Below, one piece after another: positions 1 to 10,195 of a stretch of DNA of 64,000 nt. The position numbers and the translations under genes are program-made. The stretch's first letter is position 1. Every line of letters begins with the position of its first letter. Location of the stretch: contig JAKCOZ010000022.1 of assembly GCA_022605955.1 (NCBI GenBank), positions 1,860,001 to 1,924,000 of the forward strand, in the 5' to 3' direction. This DNA is from Rallus limicola. Its lineage: Eukaryota > Chordata > Aves > Gruiformes > Rallidae. The notes beneath the pieces were generated by a model. The model ran no database searches and was not told the origin of the DNA. It was given only the letters and a program-made list of their open reading frames with translations.

Positions 1-299
1 CTCATCTGGTTCTGACAGGAGATTCTGTGTTCATAGCCCACCCCATGACCATGTGTGCACGGAGCACAGCCCCACATCTTACTCCTACAGAAGCTGGTCA
101 GACCAAATAGGTCTGCTCTGGCCAAGCCCAAGTCTCCTCCAAATGGTGGGGTTGGCTGGACCCATCTGGGTGATGGCTTTGTCCAAGTTGGTTCCAGCTC
201 CAGTAAGCTCAAGAACTGGGTTCCGGGAGGGATTTGTGGTTGGAGATGGGAAGACATTTTGGTGCATGACATGTTGGTGTTCTCTGACTCCTCTTCTAG

Positions 300-3200
300 G
301 GGCAAGCCTGTGTCCCTGAGCCGCTGTTCCCATGGCACTGCCAGCACAGAGCTGCAGTTTGCCCTCTCAGACCCTACCCCCGGCCTGCAGAACAGCTGTG
401 TCCAGGATGCCTTCGCAGTGGATCTCCACCTCTGCTTCCTGACACCCAGTGAGTGGAGCTGGGTGCCCACAGTGGTGCGGGTGGGAGGTTTGGGGAGCTG
501 ATCCCCAACTTCCCACGGCGTGGCAGGGGTATGCTGATGGGGACCCTGCTGCCTCCCAGTCATGAAACGGGACATACTGGGGGAGAGCTGGTACAGACAC
601 CCGCGGGTGGATGTGATGGCAAGCGTCACCATCCCAAGAGGGCAGCCTTGCTCACAGCTTCAGCTTGTGCTGGTACTTTGTGTGAAGGTGCCACATACTT
701 CACTGGAGATACCTCTGCTCAGGCGGGGCCGAGCCTGGCTCTGAGGACTTCTTGCTCAGTGTTAGGTTTGCAGCAATGGCAGGGAAGTCCCCCCAGGTCT
801 CTTGTGATGGCAGGGGGACTGTCAGGGAGACTGCCAGCAAACCTTCCTGTCCCAGCCCCTCCTCTGGAACAAGATGGTGTGGCTGAGTCCTGACCCTGGA
901 GCCAGCAAGCAGACGTACTGTGGGTCTCCAGCAAAGGCCACGCTTGGGGCAGCTTGGGCCTGTTGAGACCTGGGTAAAATGAAATGGAGGTTCCTCCTCC
1001 AGCCTCCTAAGAGGTGCAGAAAGTTTATCTTTCCCTCCTCTCCCAGCATGGAATACCACTCTGTACTGGCCCATGTGGTGGGACGTGTGGGGCATGCGTC
1101 TTCCCCACCCCCTTGGGAGGTTGGTGAAGGAGTGAAGCTGGTGTACATGGCCAGAAGTGAAGACTCACCCTGCAGAAGAGGGTGGGATGCTGAGGAGGGT
1201 GGCATGCAGGCTCTGGAGGAGCTTTCCTCCGGAGCTCAGGCCTCAAGGGAAGTGTTTTGGAAGGGGCACACAGCTGAGAGCTTATTAACAGCCCCGAGCT
1301 GCTTCCAGAAAATCACATGTCCTTTTCTCCTAGGCTGTTACGTGTGGACCCGGTACCACAAGAGTATGCTGGAAAGCCTGGGGTGGGCTTTGTTGAATGT
1401 TCTAGAAGAGAAGTGCTCCTGTGAAGTCACTGAGCTATACCTGAAAGGTTGGTGCCCTCCTCCCTCACCTGTTCACCTGTCAGGATGGTCCCTTCTCAAG
1501 TCAGACTCAGCAGCTTGCACTCGAGTGAGGGGAACTGGAGGATTGGTAGTGGGTACATGGGATTTCAGCAAGGAGAGAGCCTGACACAGGCTGCTGACTG
1601 GAGCAAGGGCAAGCTGGAGGGATGGTCTCTGGTGATGCCTTGAGGTGTCTCCCAGACAAACTGAATATCCTAAACCTGCAATGCAGAAAGCTGCTTGCAC
1701 TCCAGAGTCCTGTAGAGAACTCTCTGGTTCTCAACTCATTCCCTATCAGACTCCTTCAGTACCCTGTGCTCGAAGTACCTGACCAAAAAGTCACTTCTGG
1801 AAGTCTTAGGGACAGGCAGCTTTTGAGGGATGGAAAGAAGTATTTCTGGGTTTTGGCTGGTTTTGTAAGGAAATGAAGGCTTTGCAGCCATGGTTTGTGT
1901 CCCTCACCCAAACACATTTTTGAGCCTTTTAACAATTTCAGACAACTCTCACCAGCAAATAGACATAATGAAGTTACAAAGTATAGTACAAAGTATTCTG
2001 CTGGGCTGGCAGGACAACTCCAAGTCCATTTTGTCACCAAAAGAAAGGGTGAGCATGTGCTCCATGGACCTGTGACACATCATGGCAGTGTGATTTCAGA
2101 GAGGTGAGGAGAAGAGGGTGAGGAGCATGGGAGCAGGAGGGTGTTACTGGATTAGGGCATAAACTCATGGCAGCAGCTGTAGGGTTTCTGACCATCCAAA
2201 CCCTGCTGTTGTTTCTCTGCAGAGCTGAACCTGACCTGTGTGGACTCCCTAGTGAAGGTCTGGGGCCAGGTGTGGGCTCAGCTTCCAGAGCAGCAGCAGT
2301 TGATCAAGACCTGGCACCAGGACTTCATGGCCAGTCCCCACCCCTTCTCTGTGGAGGAGAGAGTGCTGAAAACCAGTCCTGAGTGTGTCGCCCCAAAAAA
2401 TCCACTGTCCAGGTCGCACAGCAGCGGTGAGGAGTAGGAGGAGCTGAGCTTTGTGACCTGCTCTCAGCACAGCAAGCGGGGCTGAGGCCAGAGTCAGGCC
2501 ACGTCTCCATGTGAGAGGGGCAATGCAGGGCAACCCAGGTTGGAGCCAGCCAAAACTGGCATGCTGCAGGGGTACAGCTGGGGGAGGTGGAAGAGTGGCT
2601 CTCCCAGTCAGGAGGCTGTGACAGCCCAACCTGTGGTTGCCAAGAGAAGCTGTGGCTGCCCCTGCATCCCTAGCAGGGTTCAAGGCCAACCTGGATGGGG
2701 CTTTGGGCACCCCGGGCTGGTGCGGGTGTTCCCTGCCCATGGTGGGGGATGGTACCTGGGGGGGCTTTGAGGTCCCTTCCCACCCAAACTGGTCTGGGGT
2801 TCTGTGACCTCCTGGTGGCACCCTGGGCCAGGAAAGGTCATGGTACAATGTTCCATCTCTGCCTTTAAACCCTCAGCTTCCTTCCAGGGCTGGGAAATCG
2901 CCCTGTTCATCCTGGGTTCTCTCCTGCTCGTGCTCTTGTTGGTCAGCCTGGCATTTTACTTCATCAAAAGGTGAGAAACCACTTTCCCATCTGCCTTGTG
3001 TCTCTCACCCTCTTCTGCCCTAGTGCCTCTCACCCTCTTCTGCCCTAGTGCTCCCTCTCCAATCTCTGCTCAGGGACCTGCCCCTTCACTCAAGTGAACT
3101 TCTATATTCAGATGCTGCACCCAGTCACTCTGATGTGTTGCTCCTACATTTGGCAGCAGCCCCCCTGTGCTTTTGATGTGGCAGGCTGCAGGTTCCACGG

Positions 3201-3998
3201 GAGGTTAGGATGACCACCAGTAAAGCCATGGGTGATGATAGGCACGTCAGTGGGCACAGTGTAAAGGCCATTAATCCTACAACACGCTGTGGTGGGAGAA
3301 CAGAGAGCTCCAGGCTGGTGGCCTGAAGGATGGCAGTGAGAGGCAATGCTTTAGCCAGGGGGAAGAGCTGCTCTTTAGAGCAGGGTGGAAGCAGTGGACA
3401 CTAGGATTACTTTGGTGAGAAACAGCTTCCATGTTATAACATGGTGCCACTTTACACAATTACTTGGCTTTACCTAACGTTGTCAGCAGGCACAGAGCAG
3501 CTTAACCCTCAGGCTGTGTGTCTGAAACAGATGTGTTCAGTGGGTGGGTTATTTAACCAGCCTGGGGATTTCTTTCCATTAATTTTTACTGCTCTTTTGT
3601 CATTGGCTGAAGGTGCAAGTGTTAGAAATGAGGGAAGGTCTTCAAATACATTTGGGGAATAGAAAACTCAATATTGGGGGGGAGTGTTAAAAAAATACTG
3701 TAAGTCAGGTGTAGGGAATCAGGGTGCTTTCAATTGATGAATGTGTGCCAGGTGATGGGAAGTGTTCTGCTCCATTTCCCCCCCCAAAACATTAACAGAG
3801 ACCTTAGTAAATCTGTGCCTGCTGGAGGCTGGTCACCCAGCCCCTGCATCCTGAGCACAGAGCTGAGATGCACATGAGCTGCCTGGTGGGAGAGAGCAGT
3901 GACTCACCTCGTGTCTTCCTCTGTTGCTTTTCAGACGTCCCCAAAATTACACCAACATTGAAATGAATGACCGTGGGGAGATGGCAGCAGACTTCTGA
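300..3998 (+). CDS. Unrecognised cysteine-rich single-pass membrane protein, 3' part (five exons)
   Basis: Proposed exons are 300-448, 1334-1447, 2223-2426, 2877-2970 and 3935-3998; all have GT/AG boundaries and compatible phases. They give about 207 C-terminal residues; the N-terminus lies outside the window or in an exon I could not find. The ectodomain holds eight cysteines (for example EEKCSCEV and NLTCVD), so four disulfides are possible, and one N-glycosylation sequon (NLT). A hydrophobic span of about 25 residues (WEIALFILGSLLLV onward, ending FYFI) is followed by basic FIKRR and a short tail ending MAADF, with a YTNIEM tyrosine motif. This is type I topology. The fourth exon must start at 2877, not at the later CAG at 2886, because only that phase opens the membrane segment. 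I do not recognise the family; a small adhesion or receptor-like protein is possible but unproven. Confidence 0.68.
2630..2812 (+). mobile_element. CR1 LINE, 3'-end fragment
   Basis: The sequence carries the typical avian CR1 tail: a stretch around GTTCAAGGCCAACCTGGAT, then CCTGCCCATGG and GAGGTCCCTTCCCACCCAAA, in + orientation. It is truncated at 5', as most genomic CR1 copies are, and sits in an intron of the membrane-protein gene. Confidence 0.85.
3002..3051. repeat. Perfect 25-bp tandem duplication, two copies
   Basis: The unit runs from CTCTCACCCTC to CCCTAGTGC and occurs at 3002-3026 and 3027-3051 without a mismatch. It lies 31 bases into the intron before the last exon of the membrane-protein gene. 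Each copy is a pyrimidine-rich run ending in CTAG and so resembles a 3' splice site. Confidence 0.95.
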
Positions 3999-5441
3999 CA
4001 CTCCTGGGCATCGCTGCAGCAGCAGGGTCTAACACCACTGGGGCCAGGCACGTGTCTCTGGGGGGGCAGGCCAGTTTCCAGCTTCCCACTCCACTGGGGT
4101 TGCTGCAAGGACCTGCAAAACACCTGGGTGTACATCTCCACGTGTACAGGTGTGTGTCTGCCTGTGTAAACAGCTCTCTCCATGTGTACAAACGCCTGAA
4201 CTGTTTTTACACTTCTAAATTTTTACCTCAGACTAAAGGACTTCAAATGAAGAGGCTGGGGACTTCTTCTAGGCAAAGTTTATGCTAAGTGTGGTGACCA
4301 GAAAGAAAGAAACCTGTTGGGCTGATGCAGAGGAAGGATGTACTCTGTTTCCTCTCAAGATTCACTGCTGGGGGTGAACCAAGGCCACCCTCAGCAGACC
4401 TTTCCACCCAGTAGGCAAGTCCAGTTTCTCATTGCTCTGGACTGCATTGCTGCAGTGGAAGTACATCAGCCTCCCCTGAGCCTTGTCCGGGCACGGTGGG
4501 TCTCAGCATCGCACCCCTCTCGGCTTGAGCAGCTCTGCACCATCTGCAGCCTGTAGCAGGGAGAGCCCTTGCTCCTGGGGACCACAACCAGGACATGATG
4601 CCCAGAAGAAAGGTTTAGAGGAGAGACAAACATACAGCTCATGCCCAGGTGCAACTCCTACTTGTGTGGTCCTGCCCATATCCTGGTCAGACAGTGGGCA
4701 GGAGCAGTGCCAGACTCCAGATCTGAGTTTGGGGTGAGGAGCATGATCTAGGTGGCATCTGCTCAGTAAAAGATTGTGTCCAGTGTGATACAACCCTAGC
4801 AGTACAGTGGCTGATGCCAGGCCTCCCATAGCATCCTTTGGCCATGGAGTGGTGGTCTCACTTCATGGGTTTAAGCACCCTGTGCAGCACCATCTTGGTG
4901 GCAGCATCCAAGACAGATCCAGCCTGCTTGCTGGTGGGTCGAGGGGTAGGTAAAATGAAGGAGGAGATGCCACACCATTTCTGGACCATGGTGGATACAG
5001 ATTTTTACTGAACAAGGCTCAGCAGAGGGAGGGCACAAGGCGTTTCTGTGATTGATCATCACAACCTTGACCCTCAGGTGAGGAAGCCTCACGTTTTCTT
5101 TGACACCCACCCCCCCCTACTGTGTGTCCCCCAGTTGCATCATCTAGTTGCAGGCCCCTGCCTGCGCTGCTGAAGTCCATGGGCCACCAGCCAGCTCCAG
5201 CACCAGCTGGGATGAGCAGCACAGGAGAAGCACAGCCTCAGCTTTCCAGTGCCCTGTCTCTTGTGCCACGCAGCTCCTTTCAATCAATGGGGCTGAAAAC
5301 ATGAAGCACCGGCGACCTTATCTGCTGGGTGCCCCACACAAACCTTAGGCAGCTGCCACAGCCTCCGAGAGGTGTTTCTTCTTCATGGCTTCACCATCCC
5401 ATCAGTGCAGCACTGCTGGAGCACGCCGGCGTTACGTGAGG
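3999..5441. other. Convergent 3' UTR and intergenic interval
   Basis: This interval lies between the stop of the membrane-protein gene (+) and the stop of the helix-turn-helix gene (-), so it should hold both 3' UTRs. No canonical AATAAA was seen for either. The nearest variant signals are AGTAAA at 4765-4770 on + and AGTAAA at 5004-5009 on - (TTTACT on +). Both are guesses. No coding exon is supported. Confidence 0.5.
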
Positions 5442-6963
5442 TCAGATGAGCTCCATCTTGAACTGGCTGAAGTTGGGCACAGTGGGTGAGGGCTCGGCCA
5501 TGCTGCTGAAGGGGACGCAGGGCTGGTTCGCTGGCACGGTGCCGTGGCTCACGGTGGAGCTGAGCTGCTGCAGCGTCATCAGCACCTCCTGCTGCAGCCG
5601 CTGCTGGTGCTCCTGCTGGCGCTCCAGGCGGCACTGCCTCTCCAGCACCGTGTGCAGGGCCTGGCTCAGCTTCTGGATCTCTGTCTGCACAGCATCCAGC
5701 TTTTCAGCAATGGCATGGGAACTGGGAGCTGTGGGAAGCGCTGCTCCACCCCAAGCAGGATTTCCAGGACTCACAGGGTTCAGAAGAGCAGTCTGAGTGC
5801 TGGCATCTTTGACCTGGAGTAGTGGGAGGCAGGAGAGAAGAGAAGGTGAAACATAATCCACTGTTCCTTCAGTGGGTAGCAAGAGAAGGATTTGAGGGGG
5901 TCTGAGAGCTGCAAGTTGGACACAAACATTGGCAGAAACTGGCACAGTCTAAGGGCAGTAGTTAGTGCTGGCTGCAGGTGGAGGGGCAGTGTGCCCCATG
6001 GCCCCAGGGGGGCAGGGTGGGCTTCCAGACAAGCTTGCTAAGTGCTCTCACTCCAGAGTGCACCTTGCAGAGGTTGGGGGCATTTCAGGAGCCCTTCATT
6101 CCCCCATGGCCTGCCCTATCTGCATGGGTTAGATGTGGCAGGGCTCTGTGTGGGGCTGTCCTGGTGGGCAGCACCACACCAGCTCCTGGCTGGGGCAGAT
6201 GGACTCTCCCACCCCACCATGCTGCCTGGCATCCTACCTTTTTCTGCAGGAGGATAGCCCTGTCCACGATCTTCTTCTTCACCATCAGGGCCGAGTTCCT
6301 TGTGTGGGGTATAACCAGCCGCCCTCGACTGGGCAGGGGCTGCTGGGGGGTAGCCAGGTTCCCTTGAGGGGAGCAGTTCCCCAGAGCCAAGGGGGTGCCG
6401 GTAGAACTGTCATCACCTGCAAGGGACAGTGAGAAAAATATCTTGAAAGGTCAACCTTGGGGGCTTCCCAGCACAGGACTGAGAGCCCTTCCCTGGCCCA
6501 GTGCTGCCAGGAGTTGGCTGTGGTGGCGCTTCCCCCTGGGGAGCCAGGCCTTACCATTCCCAGGGGGCAGTCCTACAGGCAGGGCCTCCCCAGTCTGCCC
6601 ACCGTCCTTGCAGAGTGAGGCCACGCTGATGATCTGGATGCCCTCCTTGGTGTCCTGGCCGCCAGTGGGGCAGGGCACCTGGCTGGCCACAGGGCCCCCG
6701 CTGGGCATTGCGGGGGTCTGGGCACCCCGCGCCTCAGGCGGCTCAGCCTCATGTCCCTGCAGTGGGGGCCAGGGCTGGTCCCTGTCCCACCCAGATGATG
6801 ATGACCCTGGCTCCACACTCTTCCTCTTGAGGAAGAGGTACACGGCCTGTGGTGTCACACGGATGTCATCCAGCTCCAGCACCTTCTTGATCTTGCGGAA
6901 GCTCAGCCCAGCCCTTCGCAGCTCCACAATCCTCCTCTTGGCATGGTCGTCCAGCCGGCCCAT
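5442..6963 (-). CDS. Helix-turn-helix and coiled-coil protein, unrecognised (319 aa)
   Basis: Coding exons on the minus strand are 6963-6555, 6416-6238 and 5813-5442. They sum to 960 bases, exactly 319 codons plus stop, with phases that join cleanly. The start is the first ATG (MGRLDDHAKRR); an in-frame stretch continues upstream to a possible acceptor at 6994-6995, so a 5' UTR exon is likely. Residues 1-50 are basic and helical (IVELRRAGLSFRKIKKVL, then TPQAVYLFLKRK) and read like the helix-turn-helix of Tc1/mariner-type transposases. Residues about 50-180 are low-complexity, rich in Pro, Gly and Ser. A basic patch (MVKKKIVDRAILLQKK) lies near 181-196. Residues about 232-283 form a Gln-rich coiled coil (LERQCRLERQQEHQQRLQQE). 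No transposase catalytic domain is present. I infer a nuclear DNA-binding protein that may dimerise; the true family and name are unknown to me. Confidence 0.8.
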
Positions 6964-9827
6964 CGCTCCTGGAACCCCTCCTGGTCCCAGCACCTACATC
7001 CCCAGAGTGCAGCCGCTGCAGGGATGCCTGCAGCCCCCCCAGGCAGTGCTAAGACCTGCAATGGTGCTCAGGCTCTGCTAGTGCTCTGTGACCAGGCTGC
7101 TGGCCCCAGATGTGTGTTCATGTGGTGCCATCCCCAGCTTCCAGCGGTGACCTGGTTCCCAGCCAAAGAGGAGAAAGAAGGCAGCTCTTCCCACTGGAGG
7201 AGCTAGGGACAGCTCATAACCTGTCCCTTGCACATGTGGGGCACCCTCAGATCAGGCTCTCCATTCTGGTCCCCCAGTTTGCCAGTGGCACAGAGAATGG
7301 TAACGGGCTTGGCTCTGCTCAGTGTCCCCACCTGGACATCAATTCCTCCCTGCCAGCACCCCAGGGAGGAAGTGAGAGTGGTTAGTACCCCAGAAGCTTG
7401 GTGTGAATCCTGGCAAGTAGTAGTTCATCACACGAGGCTAGCAGATCCCCCCAGAGCTTCTCATCTGCTTCGTGGCCTGGAAGGCCAGGGCAAGCAGAAC
7501 CACGGATGAACACGTCAGCATGGAAATGGTGCTGCAGAGTCTGTCCTTCTGGTCTGGAGGTGACACTGTCCTGTACCTTTGGGAGAAGCAAAAGCAAACA
7601 TTTATACAGCAGCTGTAAGGAAGGCATGGCTATAAGTGTAATGACTGTAGATCCGGTGCTTCCCCTTGCCCTCCATGTGCACAGCCTTGGCTGGTGGTAT
7701 CAGTGGGGATGGTTGCTCAGGACATGTCATGCTCGCTCTGTGTGTGGCCTAGCAGGGACCGCACTGCTGGTATGGCCCTTGCACACTCATCTCTAGACTG
7801 CAACCCCAGCAGAGCTATGAGGCAGGACCAGCCCCTTCCCTTGCTGCAGGCATCACAGTGGGGCCAGGTCAGGATGGACAGCGCTCGGGGTTGTGTCTAT
7901 GTGTGTACATGTGTATATATCCTCCTACATGGGGATATATGTGCATACATACATGTGGGTGTACGTATACAGCTATGGGGGAGGGTTTTTTCCACTTCCT
8001 ATCAGCTTCCTTCATTTGTAAGCGTTTTTTGGACTCTCCATGCAGCAACTGCTGCCTAGAGGATGTACTTTTGGGTTTCACCTCACCAAAAATAAACAGC
8101 CTCTGAGAATTCCCAGCAGAACACTTTTTGGATTAGCGATGTATAGCGGTGTGTACCTCAAGTGGTTGCTGCCAAGCAGATGTGATATAGGAACCCTTTC
8201 CAAACCCCACCTCCCCAGGCACATGTGGATCTTGAAAAGGACAATGATGTGTTTTTTTGGCCAAGAGGCACAGAGGCTATTGTACATCAGACACAGAAAA
8301 GCACAGGGAGGAATGGAGCCACTTAATTTGACACAGGAATTGTGCCCTTCTGCGTTTTACTTCTCCCTTGGCAAAAGAAAGAGACATTAACTCCAGAGAT
8401 GTAGATTGCACTTTGATCCAGATCTGTTTACATCCCAAGGCCACCCCGTGCCCTGCTATGTGCATGAAGGACCTTGTAGATAAGAGCTGGGGGAGTGGAT
8501 GTGGGAAACCTGACGTCCTTGGATGCAGACACTGCAACTGAAGAGCAAGAGGAACAGCTCAGGGGAGATGTTACAAGTCTACCGCCTTGAGCTTCCTGTG
8601 GCTGCAGGTAGAGGGAGCTCAGACCCTAGCAAGATACTCTGCTTTCCTCCGTGTTTCAAGACATGGCCAGGGGACACTAGAGCAAATGCAAAGCGATGTA
8701 GTTATCTGAACAGCTTGACAGACACATAAGGTTTATGTAAATACCAGGAAAGCCAGCATCCTCTGCCTGCAGCCTTCAGACAGGAGGAGAGATGATGAGA
8801 GCACCTTGGAGATGCACTGACTCCATGCAGCATCTCCCCCAGCTCCCTCTTCACAGAAGATGTGGCTTGCTTTATACCATCCACAGATCCCAACACTTTC
8901 CATCTTCACCTACTCATCACCTCTCGACCTTCCCCATCCTCTGCAGAGTTTCTGCTGTGTTGCCTTCTCAGGCCTGGGGACATCTCATGGGAGGCACAGC
9001 CCATCCCTGCCCCACTAACCCTACATCAGTTTGGAATTCCCAGTTCAGGGTATTCCCCTGTAGCCCCTCAATTTGCTGGAGGGGCAGCAGGAGGAGTCTG
9101 GCCAGGATAGCTCCTGGCTTCAGCAGGGCTCAACAGGATGGCTCAGCAGTGCAGGCCTGTGGGCAGCAGCTCCATGGAGACACCATGAGCACTCCAGGGC
9201 TCAAAGCTAGCTTCATCCAGGCTCCTTATTCTTCAAGAACAGCACTTGCCTCTGAAGTGGGGCTTTTAAAAAAAATATATTTACTGATCAGAAATAGACC
9301 AAGACCTGGAAACCTATTTCAGAGAAGACTGAAAAGCAGATTGTAGGTCAGAGTCCAGCTGGCAAGCAGGAGGAGAGCACAGGCAGAAGGGCAAGGTGAA
9401 ATCCAGCTCAAATCCTGCTCACTTACATCATGAGAACATACGAAGCACACAGCAGCTCCTGACTACCCTGTTGGGTAGGAGAAAAGGGCTGCCAGTGAAA
9501 GCAACATGTCACCCTTCCAAGCAATATAGTATTCCAGCAATTTCCTACAAGATCACAACAGTCAGACTCTCTGACAGCTCAGGTCTGCCTCCATCTCTAG
9601 TTACACCTTTATTTAGCCAAGTCCTGCTATACACCTGCAGTTTTCCTGCAGTAAACCTGCTCCCCATTTCCACAGCTGAGCCTATCCCCTTGTCCTCCTT
9701 CTCCCTTTCCAGAGGGGATTTTCCCAGTGGAGCTGCAGCTTGTGTAATGTACACAGCTTGTGAGCACAGCTGCTTACCGTTTATGAAGATGAGACCTTTG
9801 TACTCACCTGGTCTACAAGACATTTGC
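6964..9827. other. Mostly featureless region upstream of the helix-turn-helix gene
   Basis: The first few hundred bases probably hold the promoter and a 5' UTR exon of the minus-strand helix-turn-helix gene, but no clear core promoter can be placed. The rest shows no convincing coding exon except one doubtful minus-strand candidate (7382-7576). Around 7900-7970 there is a short TG/TA-rich stretch with an inverted repeat, ATATATCC and GGATATAT. Confidence 0.5.
7382..7576 (-). other. Possible terminal coding exon, doubtful
   Basis: An open frame on the minus strand follows a good acceptor (pyrimidine-rich tract ending in AAAG, exon start at 7576) and runs 65 codons to a stop, with a final peptide of LLLARIHTKLLGY. 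The composition is protein-like, but I found no companion exon further right on the minus strand and do not recognise it. It could be chance. Confidence 0.2.
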
Positions 9828-10195
9828 TGTGGTTTCAGCTAGGACAGAGCTAATGTTCCCAAGCAGCCAGCACAGGTGAGCTGAGCTGTGTTTCCACAAC
9901 ATGTGATTTCATGCTCCCTATAAATGGGGCTGGGTGGGGAAGGGGTAGGTCTCTGTGGCTTCAGGATGGTCTGTTGGTTGTCCAGCAGGTTAGTAAAGTG
10001 CTTTGTGCTATCACAGTTTGTGTATTCTGTCATAAATTCTGTTGTGGTTTCCCTCTCCCTGTGCTGTGTCAGTAAGCTGTCCTTGTCCCAGCCCTGCTGT
10101 TTGCCTCTGCCTGTTTCTCTTCCCCATCCCACTGGGGCAGGGGTGAGTGAGTGGCTGTGTGGTGCTCTGCTGCTGGCTGGGGCTGAACCATGACA
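9828..10195 (+). mobile_element. Solo LTR of an avian endogenous retrovirus
   Basis: The 368-base block begins TGTGGTTTCAGC and ends GGCTGAACCATGACA. The ends are imperfect inverted repeats of each other and carry the TG...CA termini of an LTR. Inside are a TATAAA box at 9919-9924 and a T/C-rich second half. No internal retroviral sequence borders it, so it is a solo LTR left by recombination. I could not find a convincing target-site duplication: the flanks are ATTTGC and CTCTGC. Confidence 0.72.

Noticed and set aside
562..744. Open frame between the first two exons of the membrane-protein gene
   Set aside because: The preceding exon ends at a clear GTGAGT donor and joins in phase to the exon at 1334; adding this segment breaks phase.
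2886..2970. Later acceptor CAG at 2884-2886 for the membrane-segment exon
   Set aside because: Using it puts the exon in a frame without the hydrophobic segment; the acceptor at 2874-2876 keeps the frame with the membrane helix.
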